From positions 1 through 64,000 of the forward strand of contig CAYQLY010000004.1 in NCBI GenBank assembly GCA_964418605.1: a DNA stretch of 64,000 nucleotides, read 5' to 3'. Each line of letters starts with the position of its first letter. The first letter of the stretch is position 1. The notes under the pieces were generated by a model. It made no database searches. It saw only the letters and a list, made by a program, of their open reading frames with translations, and was not told the origin of the DNA. Positions 25,182 through 33,450 of this stretch are shown here, piece by piece. Source of the stretch: CAYQLY01 sp964418605. Lineage in GTDB: Bacteria > Bacteroidota > Bacteroidia > Cytophagales > Cyclobacteriaceae. Made by a program: the position numbers and the translations under genes.

Positions 25182-27455
25182 TTATTTATTTTTATTTTCG
25201 CTCATCTTAATTAAGTTAAGCGCAGAGCCTGCCTTAAACCATTCAATCTGGCTTTCGTTGTAGGTGTGATTCAATTTTATTTCTTCTGTAGTGCCGTTTT
25301 TATGGTGTAATATAAGTGTAAGATGTTTGCCTGGAGTAAATGAGGTCAGGCCAATAATGTCTAAGGTGTCATCTTCTTGAATTTTTAAATAATCATCCGG
25401 ATTGACAAATGTAAGGGCCAACATTCCTTGTTTTTTAAGGTTTGTTTCGTGAATACGTGCAAATGATTTAACAATAATTGCACGTACACCGAGATGACGA
25501 GGTTCCATTGCGGCGTGTTCGCGTGAAGAGCCTTCACCATAATTAAAGTCTCCTATAACTATAGAGCCGATTCCTTTGGCTTTATAAGCTCTTGCAGTAG
25601 CAGGGACTTCACCATATTCACCTGTTAATTGATTTTTTACTTTATTGGCTGCTTCATTGAAAAAATTAGTAGCACCAATCAACATATTATTAGATATATT
25701 ATCTAAATGGCCTCTGTATTTTAACCAAGGCCCAGCCATGGAAATATGATCTGTTGTACATTTTCCCTTGGCTTTGATTAATAATTTTAATCCTGTTAAA
25801 TCTTTTTTCTCCCAAGGTGTAAATGATTCTAACAGTTGCAGTCGATCGGAAGAAGGGTTAACAATAACTTGAATTTTACTTCCATCTTGAGCAGGAGCTT
25901 GATAGCCAGCATCTTTCACATCAAATCCTGTAGGAGGGAGATCAATTCCTTTTGGTTCAGCTAGTTTTACTTTTTCTCCTTTTTCATTTGTTAAATAATC
26001 AGTTAAAGGATTAAAAGTAAGATCTCCTGCGATAGCCATCGCTGTTACGATTTCAGGAGAAGCAACAAAGGCATGTGTATTTGGGTTCCCATCATTTCGA
26101 CTTTTAAAATTTCGATTGAATGAGGTGATGATTGAATTTTTTTTGTTAGGATCTTTTGAATGTCTTGCCCATTGACCAATACAAGGTCCACATGCATTAG
26201 CTAATACAACTCCCCCCATATTTATAAAGATATCTAATAAACCATCGCGTTCTGCTGTGTATCGAATCATCTCTGATCCAGGAGTAATGGTAAACTCTGC
26301 TTTTGCTTTTAAATTTTTATCTACAGCTTGTTTTGCAATTGAAGCAGCACGCGTAATATCTTCATAGGAAGAATTGGTACAAGATCCAATTAATCCTACC
26401 TCTAATTCTGCAGGCCATCCTTTTTCTTTCACAGCTTGTGCAAATTTAGAAATAGGCCATGCCAAGTCCGGGGTAAAAGGTCCATTAATGTGAGGTTCTA
26501 ATTCGGATAGATTAATTTCAATGACTTGATCATAGTATTTGGAAGGATTTTCGTAAACTTCTTTATCGGCACGCAGATGATTAGCTACTTTTTCAGCAGC
26601 TGCAGCAATTTCAGATCGCTCTGTTCCTTCTAAATAGATTTTCATGTTTTTATCATAAGGGAAAAGAGAAGTCGTAGCTCCAATTTCAGCCCCCATATTA
26701 CAAATTGTTCCCTTTCCTGTACAAGAAAGAGAGTCAGCGCCTTCTCCGAAATACTCTACAATATATCCTGTTCCTCCTTCTACAGTAAGAATTCCAGCTA
26801 GCTTAAGAATTACATCTTTGGCAGATGTCCACCCATTCATTTTCCCAGTTAATTTTACACCGATGAGTTTAGGAAATTTAAGTTCCCAACCCATTCCTGC
26901 CATGACATCTACAGCATCAGCTCCGCCAACACCAATGGCAATCATTCCTAATCCACCTGCATTTGGGGTATGTGAATCAGTTCCGATCATCATCCCACCT
27001 GGAAATGCATAGTTTTCTAGTACAACTTGATGTATAATCCCAGCACCTGGTTTCCAGAATCCAATTCCATATTTATTGGAAACAGAAGCTAAGAAATCAT
27101 ATACTTCTTTATTACTTGCGATAGCTGTCTCTAAGTCTTTTTTTGCACCTATTTTGGCTTGAATCAAATGATCACAATGAACAGTAGAAGGAACAGCTAC
27201 TTTGGCTTTCCCTGCTGACATGAATTGGAGTAAAGCCATCTGAGCGGTGGCATCTTGCATGGCTACTCGATCAGGCCTAAAATCAACGTAGGAAGAGCCT
27301 CTTTCAAAAGCTTTTGCAGGCAATTCATCATATAAGTGAGCATATAAGATTTTTTCTGTAAAGGTTAAAGGTCTTCCAACGAGTTGACGTGCCAGGTCTA
27401 CTTTTTTGCTGAATGCAGCATAGACGGATTGGATCATTTCAATATCAAATGCCAT
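25182..27455 (-). CDS. acnA: Aconitate hydratase
   Basis: A 757-residue aconitase of the mitochondrial-like type, interconverting citrate and isocitrate in the TCA cycle using a [4Fe-4S] cluster. The cluster cysteines are visible in GSCTNSSYED (about 360) and ACGPCIGQW (about 420-428). Substrate-site motifs are THCD-like STVHCDHL (about 91-98), TDSHTPNAGGLG (about 158-169) and, in the swivel domain, GDFNYGEGSSREHAA (about 633-647). Full length. A reverse-strand TAGATTTG (27481-27488) fits a -7 element 26 bases upstream but has no -33 partner. The small membrane ORF at 25010 follows after five bases. Confidence 0.97.
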   Translation of the reverse strand: MAFDIEMIQSVYAAFSKKVDLARQLVGRPLTFTEKILYAHLYDELPAKAFERGSSYVDFRPDRVAMQDATAQMALLQFMSAGKAKVAVPSTVHCDHLIQAKIGAKKDLETAIASNKEVYDFLASVSNKYGIGFWKPGAGIIHQVVLENYAFPGGMMIGTDSHTPNAGGLGMIAIGVGGADAVDVMAGMGWELKFPKLIGVKLTGKMNGWTSAKDVILKLAGILTVEGGTGYIVEYFGEGADSLSCTGKGTICNMGAEIGATTSLFPYDKNMKIYLEGTERSEIAAAAEKVANHLRADKEVYENPSKYYDQVIEINLSELEPHINGPFTPDLAWPISKFAQAVKEKGWPAELEVGLIGSCTNSSYEDITRAASIAKQAVDKNLKAKAEFTITPGSEMIRYTAERDGLLDIFINMGGVVLANACGPCIGQWARHSKDPNKKNSIITSFNRNFKSRNDGNPNTHAFVASPEIVTAMAIAGDLTFNPLTDYLTNEKGEKVKLAEPKGIDLPPTGFDVKDAGYQAPAQDGSKIQVIVNPSSDRLQLLESFTPWEKKDLTGLKLLIKAKGKCTTDHISMAGPWLKYRGHLDNISNNMLIGATNFFNEAANKVKNQLTGEYGEVPATARAYKAKGIGSIVIGDFNYGEGSSREHAAMEPRHLGVRAIIVKSFARIHETNLKKQGMLALTFVNPDDYLKIQEDDTLDIIGLTSFTPGKHLTLILHHKNGTTEEIKLNHTYNESQIEWFKAGSALNLIKMSENKNK

Positions 27456-27541
27456 AAGAAAGAGTGTTTATGTGATGGAGCAAATCTACGAAAATATGGT
27501 GTTATTTTGGAGAAATGGTCTTTTTTTATACTTATAAAATA

Positions 27542-28366
27542 TCATGGAAATTTTGGAAATTTCGAAAAATCAGGTTCCCTTTTTTCCATAAATGAATTTT
27601 TTCCTTCTTTTGCTTCTTCGGATAAATAATAAAGAAGCGTAGCATTTCCTGCTAATTCTTGAATCCCCGCTTGTCCATCGAGCTCTGCATTGAAAGCTGA
27701 TTTTAACATACGAATAGCTAACGGACTTTTTTGCAGTATTTTTTTACACCATTCTACTGTTGTTTCTTCTAATTTTTCTAATGGAACTACTTTATTTACT
27801 AGTCCCATTTGCAATGCATCTTGTGCATCGTATTGGTCACACAAGTACCAAATTTCTCGTGCTTTTTTTTGACCTACAATTCTAGCTAGGTAAGAGGCAC
27901 CGAATCCACCATCAAAGCTTCCTACTTTAGGGCCTGTTTGTCCAAAGCGAGCGTTTTCCGCTGCAATAGTTAAATCACACACAACGTGTAATACATGTCC
28001 TCCACCAATAGCCCATCCAGCCACCATCGCAATGACGGGTTTAGGAAGCCGACGAATTTGCATTTGTAAATCCAATACATTGAGTCGTGGCACTTGATCT
28101 TTGCCAACATACCCACCATGGCCACGTACACTTTGATCACCTCCACTGCAAAAGGCTTCACCACCTTCACCGGTTAATATCACTACGCCGATATCTGTAT
28201 TTTGCCGGCATATTTCCATAGCATCCATCATTTCCTGTATGGTTAATGGTGTAAAAGCATTGTGTACCTGTGGACGGTTAATGCTAATCATGGCTATTTG
28301 GTTGTAGGATTGGAATAAAATTTCTTGATAATCTTTGATTTTTTTCCAGGTATAATGACGTTTCAT
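27542..28366 (-). CDS. menB: 1,4-dihydroxy-2-naphthoyl-CoA synthase
   Basis: A 274-residue crotonase-fold enzyme closing the second ring of the naphthoquinone in menaquinone synthesis. Visible signs are the oxyanion-hole region EAFCSGGDQSVRG (about 69-81), AGWAIGGGHVLHVVCDLTIAA (helix/strand about 115-135), and the MenB-specific GPKVGSFDGGFGASYLARIVG (about 144-164). The C-terminal MEKREPDFSKFP motif is also MenB-typical. It overlaps the end of menD by four bases (ATGA-type junction), so the two are translationally coupled. Confidence 0.96.
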   Translation of the reverse strand: MKRHYTWKKIKDYQEILFQSYNQIAMISINRPQVHNAFTPLTIQEMMDAMEICRQNTDIGVVILTGEGGEAFCSGGDQSVRGHGGYVGKDQVPRLNVLDLQMQIRRLPKPVIAMVAGWAIGGGHVLHVVCDLTIAAENARFGQTGPKVGSFDGGFGASYLARIVGQKKAREIWYLCDQYDAQDALQMGLVNKVVPLEKLEETTVEWCKKILQKSPLAIRMLKSAFNAELDGQAGIQELAGNATLLYYLSEEAKEGKNSFMEKREPDFSKFPKFP

Positions 28367-30063
28367 AATGTAAGGTGGTTTTTGAATTGATGGTAGATAT
28401 TTTCGTTTATTTTTTTATCGGTTTCGATTTCTAAAATTTTTGCCTTCTGATTGAGTTGAAAGAAAGAAGTAATGTTTTTTTGTAGAGTATCACGCTGTGT
28501 ACAGTGTATATAATCTAAGTTAAAATCAGTAGCTGTTTGTTTCGCATTCAATGATTGATGAGTTTCAAAATATTCTTCCAGCTCAGGTAGAGTAGAAGGT
28601 CCTTCTATAAATCGAAAAATAATTCCTCCGTGATTGTTTAATAAAATGATTCTTAAATTAGTAGGTAAGTAATTATGCCAAAGTCCATTTCGATCATAGA
28701 AGAAACTCATGTCTCCAATTAATAATACATTTAATTTTCTAGTACTCATCGCATATCCTACGGCTGTACTTAGGCATCCATCAATTCCACTTGTGCCCCG
28801 ATTGGATTGAATTTCTATTTTTTTTCCAGCTAATTTATTTACCAAGTTAGCATATCGTACGGGCATGCTATTTCCTAAATGTAAAATAGAATTAGAGGGA
28901 ATTGAATCTAAAATAATTTTAACGGCTTCTAATTCAGAAAAAGATTGATCAGAAGAAGAAAAAAAAGTATCAAGTGATTGATTTATTTTTTTATTTTTTT
29001 CTTTCCATTGTTGATGAAATGCTTGCTGAATCTGATTTATTTTTTTTGATCTTTTTATTATTTCTTCTAAGAAATAAGTTGGTTGTAGTTCAATAACATG
29101 TGTGAGTGATTGAAAAGTATCGGCTGTTGATCCTGCTGATTGGATATGCCAATGTTGATTGGGTTTGTATTTTCTTAAAAATGTTTTTATGTTTTTTGAG
29201 AGAATAGTTCCTCCAAATGTAATCAATAAATCAGGTTGCAATTCTTGATTATTTTTTTCTTTGATTAAAATAAGTTCTTGTTTATCAATAATCGAATTTG
29301 CTAAATGAATATTAGAAGTAATATCGCCAAGTATAGGAATTCCTTCTAATTTTTCTATTAAATTTATTAATTCGGGTTGAGTAGATTGTTGACCAATTAA
29401 GATTATTTTTTTTTCGTTTGTATTCCATTCATTCATTATTTTTTCCCATGATTTTTCATCTAAAGATGAAGTGCTTTTTATTTCCTCAATTATTTTAACA
29501 GATTGATTGTGGGGAAAAAAATCATCTTTCGAAGTAGGATAAAGGTTGTCTCGTAATGGAACATTGATGTGAACAGGTCCTGGAGTTTCTTGTACGCAAG
29601 TATTAATAGCTTCGGATATAATTCGCTCTAAGTGCCATTGGCTATCTGCATGAGTTGTATCAACTGGAATATCAAAATTTGCTTTCACATGTTTTCCATA
29701 TATATTTTGTTGAAAGGTAGTTTGATTATCTTGCTGTGCAATCCATTCAGGAGGCCGATCGGCCGTAAGGATTAATAAAGGAATGTGTTGAAAAAAAGCT
29801 TCTGTAACAGCAGGTGAAAAGTTGAAAGGAGCTGATCCGGAAGTGCAAATGAGGACGACAGGCTCTTTTTTTGCTAATGCAATTCCCATAGCAATAAAAG
29901 CGGCAGACCGCTCATCACTTATAATTCGTGTATTTATTTTTGGATGTCTTGTAAAAGCTAATGTGAGAGGAGCTGAACGAGATCCAGGGCAAATAATAGC
30001 TTCTGTGATGCCTTTTTCAGAGCAGATGTGTGCAATAGTATTAATATGATAAAATGATGCCAT
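28363..30063 (-). CDS. menD: SEPHCHC synthase MenD
   Basis: A thiamine-diphosphate enzyme that condenses isochorismate with 2-oxoglutarate, the first committed step of menaquinone synthesis. Family marks are the N-terminal CPGSRSAPLTLAF (about 20-32 from this start), SGSAPFNFSPAVTEAF (about 75-90) and the ThDP-binding stretch GTSGIDGCLSTAVGY...GDMSFFYDRNGLW near residue 420. The open frame extends to 30081, but that start would overlap the upstream gene by 17 bases; the ATG at 30063 aligns with family N-termini and lies one base after the upstream stop. Followed by menB with a four-base overlap. Confidence 0.95.
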   Translation of the reverse strand: MASFYHINTIAHICSEKGITEAIICPGSRSAPLTLAFTRHPKINTRIISDERSAAFIAMGIALAKKEPVVLICTSGSAPFNFSPAVTEAFFQHIPLLILTADRPPEWIAQQDNQTTFQQNIYGKHVKANFDIPVDTTHADSQWHLERIISEAINTCVQETPGPVHINVPLRDNLYPTSKDDFFPHNQSVKIIEEIKSTSSLDEKSWEKIMNEWNTNEKKIILIGQQSTQPELINLIEKLEGIPILGDITSNIHLANSIIDKQELILIKEKNNQELQPDLLITFGGTILSKNIKTFLRKYKPNQHWHIQSAGSTADTFQSLTHVIELQPTYFLEEIIKRSKKINQIQQAFHQQWKEKNKKINQSLDTFFSSSDQSFSELEAVKIILDSIPSNSILHLGNSMPVRYANLVNKLAGKKIEIQSNRGTSGIDGCLSTAVGYAMSTRKLNVLLIGDMSFFYDRNGLWHNYLPTNLRIILLNNHGGIIFRFIEGPSTLPELEEYFETHQSLNAKQTATDFNLDYIHCTQRDTLQKNITSFFQLNQKAKILEIETDKKINENIYHQFKNHLTL

Positions 30064-30064
30064 A

Positions 30065-30736
30065 TTAAAATGCGTAGCCAAATTTAATGCTTATTGGGAG
30101 GTTTGGAACTATTTTTTCTCCTTCCATTTCAGCACCGGCAAATAGATAGCCAGCAGAATACTTAATAGTTTTACTATCGCAGTCTTTTTCAAGATGGGTG
30201 ATCTTGCGGTACTTTGCTCCAATGCCAATATAGATATCAATCGTTATTCCCGATGAAAATATTTTTTGATATCCTATTTTACCATTAATACCTATTACAT
30301 GTTTGTCTATCTTGTAAACTTCACTACAGTTATTTCCATGATCATCGATAAATGTTCCCCTTCGATAGAAGTAGGTATAGGTGTAAAAAGGCTCTAATGC
30401 TGTGTAAAGCCCACTCATGGTTCTGTTTTCAATGTTGAGTAAAAAATAATTGCGTATTTCTGAGCGAATTTTAATTCCGCTTCCACTTGGTATACTATCT
30501 GTAGGAGCTCTATTGGTATCACGAGTGATATAGCCTATCTCTTGTTGGTAGCTCAGTGTATTTTTTATTCTAAATTCAACACCTAATTGTATCGCAGGAT
30601 AATTAGGGTCGACTAAGCATAAAGGAGAAAATTTTATAACTACACTTTTTTTATCAATATCTTCTTGCGCGGTGCTTAATGTATGTAAAAGTAAAATAAA
30701 TACATTAAGAAACAAAAATAGCCTTAGATGTTTCAT
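30065..30736 (-). CDS. Predicted outer-membrane beta-barrel protein
   Basis: A 223-residue exported protein with a signal peptide (about 1-23, ending STAQ). The mature part shows alternating hydrophobic strands and short polar turns (VVIKFSPLCLVDPNYPAIQLGVEF, shortened here to residues about 30-55), and the last residues ISIKFGYAF end in the phenylalanine expected for barrel insertion by BAM. It resembles small DUF3575-like or OmpA-type barrels, but I do not recognise the family. It ends one base before the preferred menD start, so it is co-transcribed with the men genes; a functional link is not evident. Confidence 0.6.
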   Translation of the reverse strand: MKHLRLFLFLNVFILLLHTLSTAQEDIDKKSVVIKFSPLCLVDPNYPAIQLGVEFRIKNTLSYQQEIGYITRDTNRAPTDSIPSGSGIKIRSEIRNYFLLNIENRTMSGLYTALEPFYTYTYFYRRGTFIDDHGNNCSEVYKIDKHVIGINGKIGYQKIFSSGITIDIYIGIGAKYRKITHLEKDCDSKTIKYSAGYLFAGAEMEGEKIVPNLPISIKFGYAF

Positions 30737-30739
30737 CTT

Positions 30740-31918
30740 TTATAATTTTTCAATTACTAATGAAGAAGCTCCACCACCACCATTGCAAATTCCAGTTACC
30801 CCAATTTTTCCTCCTTTTTTTTCTAATACATTAATTAATGTGGTTACAATTCGTGCGCCTGAACATCCTAATGGATGTCCTAGAGAAACGGCTCCTCCAA
30901 AACTATTTACTTTTTTAGGATCGAGATTTAATTTTTTATTGTTAGCGATGGCTACTACTGAAAACGCTTCATTGATTTCATAAAAATCAACCTTTGAAGG
31001 ATTAAGGCCTGCTTGTTGAATGGCTTTTGGAATAGCTAAAGAAGGAGAGGTCGTAAACCAAATAGGTGCTTGTTCTGCATCGGCAAAGCCTAAAATTTTT
31101 GCAATTGGTTTTAATCCTAGTTCATTCATTTTTTTCTTACTGATTAAAACTAATGCTGCAGCGCCGTCATTCAATGTAGAGGCGTTGGCAGCAGTGACTG
31201 TTCCATCAGCTTTGAAAACGGGTTTAAGTCCTGGGATCTTGTCAAAGTTTACGTTTTTATATTCTTCATCTTCGGTGATTTTTAGAGTATCTCCTTTTTT
31301 TTGTGGGATTTCTACAGGTACAACTTCTTCTTTAAAGTAGCCTTTTTGCCAGGCTTCTGCGGATCGTTTATACGACTCTATTGCATAGGCATCTTGCTCT
31401 TCTCGAGAGATAGTCATTTCTTTAGCTGTGTTTTCGGCAGCAAGCCCCATGTGATTTTGATCATAAGCATCTACGAGGGCATCCTTTAATAAGCCATCTG
31501 TAAGTTGTCCATGTCCTAAGCGGTAGCCATTTCGTGCTTTGTCTAAATAATAAGGTATGTTAGACATGCTTTCCATTCCACCTGCTACGATGATATCTTG
31601 GTGACCGAGCATGATGGATTGTGCAGCGAGCATAATAGCTTTGGTGCCTGAGGCGCATACTTTATTAATGGTGGTGCAGATAACATTTTCGTTTAATCCA
31701 GCATAAATAGCGGCTTGTCGGGCAGGTGCTTGTCCTAGATTAGCTGAAACCACATTTCCCATATATACTTCTTGTACTAACATACGATCTATTTTTGCTT
31801 TTTCTAAAGCGCCTTTAATGGCTGCTGCACCGAGTTGAGTGGCAGAAAGGGGTGAGAGTACTCCTCCGAAACTTCCAATAGGTGTGCGTACAGCGGATAC
31901 AATGTATACTTCTTGCAT
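30740..31918 (-). CDS. Acetyl-CoA C-acetyltransferase (thiolase)
   Basis: A 392-residue thiolase II, making or cleaving acetoacetyl-CoA in the cytosol. The nucleophilic Cys lies in NKVCASGTKA (Cys88). The other catalytic residues are in the NEAF motif (EINEAFSVVA, about 315), the His of GGAVSLGHPLGCSGAR (about 345-360) and the Cys of GICNGGGGASSL (about 377-388). It fits AtoB/PhaA-type enzymes. A reverse-strand TATTTTTG (31941-31948) could be a -7 box. It begins the reverse-strand unit continuing to the barrel protein, menD and menB. Confidence 0.93.
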   Translation of the reverse strand: MQEVYIVSAVRTPIGSFGGVLSPLSATQLGAAAIKGALEKAKIDRMLVQEVYMGNVVSANLGQAPARQAAIYAGLNENVICTTINKVCASGTKAIMLAAQSIMLGHQDIIVAGGMESMSNIPYYLDKARNGYRLGHGQLTDGLLKDALVDAYDQNHMGLAAENTAKEMTISREEQDAYAIESYKRSAEAWQKGYFKEEVVPVEIPQKKGDTLKITEDEEYKNVNFDKIPGLKPVFKADGTVTAANASTLNDGAAALVLISKKKMNELGLKPIAKILGFADAEQAPIWFTTSPSLAIPKAIQQAGLNPSKVDFYEINEAFSVVAIANNKKLNLDPKKVNSFGGAVSLGHPLGCSGARIVTTLINVLEKKGGKIGVTGICNGGGGASSLVIEKL

Positions 31919-31970
31919 AAGAATGGGTGTTTTTAGTATTCAAAAATAGAAAAATAATTAGTTTGGTTGA

Positions 31971-33323
31971 TTATTTCATCTTTTTATATTCATTGATCAA
32001 GCCAGCGTAGTTAATGGTTTCTATAGAGTCGCTGGGAGATGTAGAGGCAATGGTCTTTGCCATTAATTCATCTTGTATTTTCCCTAGTCTGAGGGCTTCG
32101 GAGTAACGCATCGTACTAAATGTTACCATAGTGTATAATGGTATCCATTCAGTAGGGTAAAGTTCTGTTAGTTTAGCTTCTATTTTTTTTCGTAGTAAAA
32201 ATTTCTCATCTGTAACCAGATCGCGCATTTCAATAAAGTTGTTTAATGCGAGTTCGGCAATTGCATCAGCATCTGGTTTGCGGTTTTCTTCATAAGCAGT
32301 TAAGATTTTATCCCAGTTAGAATCACACTGATCTATAAGTTGATCTAAAACCATGCAATCTTCAAATCCACAATTCATGCCTTGACCGAAAAAAGGAACA
32401 ATAGCATGTGCAGCATCACCTATGAGGGCTATTTTATTTTCAATGACCCATGGAAAACATTTAACGGTAACTAAGGAGGATGTAGGATTAGTAAAAAAAT
32501 CCTCTACCAAAGTAGGCATTAGTGGAAAAGCATCTGGGAATTTTTTTTGAAAAAAATCGATTACGTTTTTCTCAGTTTGTAATTTTTCAAATGATGTTTC
32601 TCCTTCAAATGGAAAAAATAAGGTGCAGGTGAAGCTTCCATCTATATTAGGTAGAGCAATCATCATATATTTTTTTCTTGGCCAGATGTGTAGCGTATTT
32701 TTTTCTAATTGAAAATTGCCAGTAGCAGAAGGAGGGATGTGTAATTCTTTATAGCCATGTTCGATATAAAATTGGCTATAATTGAAGCGATCTTGTTTTT
32801 GAGATGAGGTTCTGATAGCTGAGAAAGCACCATCAGATCCGAAAATTAAATCACTTTTTACTGTCTTTTTTGAAAGATTGTTTTCATTTTCCAAGACAAT
32901 TTCTTGTGTTGTGAGGTTAATATCTACACATCTTTCATTAAAGTGGAAGTTAACATTGTTTTTATCTGTGGCTAGTTTGATAAGGAGTTTATTTAATTCA
33001 CCTCGTGAGACAGAATAGATAGCTTCTCCGCTTTTGCTGTAAGGTTGAAAGTTGGTATGGCCATTGAGGTCATGGATTAGTCTTCCTTTCATAGGAATTG
33101 CTATTTGTTTTATGGCATCCACTATATCTTTGCCCACTCTTTCTAAGCTTCGCCATCCGCGATGGCTTAAGGCGAGGTTGATGGATTTGCCTCCATTTAT
33201 TTTTTCTGTTCGCATGTCTGGTCTTTTTTCAAAGACATGGATAGTATGGCCTCTTTTGGCCAAAAGAATGGAGAGAAGCGAGCCTATAAGCCCACCACCT
33301 ACGATGGTGATGTTTTTTTTCAT
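31971..33323 (-). CDS. kmo: Kynurenine 3-monooxygenase
   Basis: A 450-residue FAD-dependent aromatic hydroxylase that converts L-kynurenine to 3-hydroxykynurenine with NADPH and O2. The N-terminal FAD fold is clear: VGGGLIGSLLSILLAKRG (about 6-23) and FEKRPDMR (about 30-37). The second FAD motif is IALIGDAAHAIVPFFGQG (about 303-320), followed by MNCGFEDC, which is typical of KMO. The C-terminal hydrophobic helix of the eukaryotic enzyme is not evident. Other kynurenine-pathway genes (tdo, kynU, haao) are not in the window. A terminator-like hairpin (33364-33395) separates it from the upstream gene. Confidence 0.93.
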   Translation of the reverse strand: MKKNITIVGGGLIGSLLSILLAKRGHTIHVFEKRPDMRTEKINGGKSINLALSHRGWRSLERVGKDIVDAIKQIAIPMKGRLIHDLNGHTNFQPYSKSGEAIYSVSRGELNKLLIKLATDKNNVNFHFNERCVDINLTTQEIVLENENNLSKKTVKSDLIFGSDGAFSAIRTSSQKQDRFNYSQFYIEHGYKELHIPPSATGNFQLEKNTLHIWPRKKYMMIALPNIDGSFTCTLFFPFEGETSFEKLQTEKNVIDFFQKKFPDAFPLMPTLVEDFFTNPTSSLVTVKCFPWVIENKIALIGDAAHAIVPFFGQGMNCGFEDCMVLDQLIDQCDSNWDKILTAYEENRKPDADAIAELALNNFIEMRDLVTDEKFLLRKKIEAKLTELYPTEWIPLYTMVTFSTMRYSEALRLGKIQDELMAKTIASTSPSDSIETINYAGLINEYKKMK

Positions 33324-33359
33324 GAAAAAATATTTTAAAGCTAATTTAATAAAATATTT

Positions 33360-33395
33360 TAAAAACTAATAGCCGGGTATGCTCGGCTATTAGTT
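33360..33395 (-). terminator. Rho-independent terminator after the T9SS-MBL gene
   Basis: Perfect 12-bp stem (aactaatagccg at 33364-33375, cggctattagtt at 33384-33395) with an eight-base loop. On the reverse strand it is followed by a T run (the AAAAA at 33360-33365 of the forward strand). It ends the gene 33451-35697. Confidence 0.88.
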
Positions 33396-33450
33396 GAGGT
33401 TTGGTTTAAATGAATTAACTTAATTTGTAATTTTTATCCGAAGGTTGAAT

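Noticed and set aside
32004..32014. Further 'agcgtag' matches (also near 6510, 12457, 27639 and 52686)
   Set aside because: Only 7-10 bases match, within coding sequence or without the second palindrome arm; expected by chance in AT-rich DNA.
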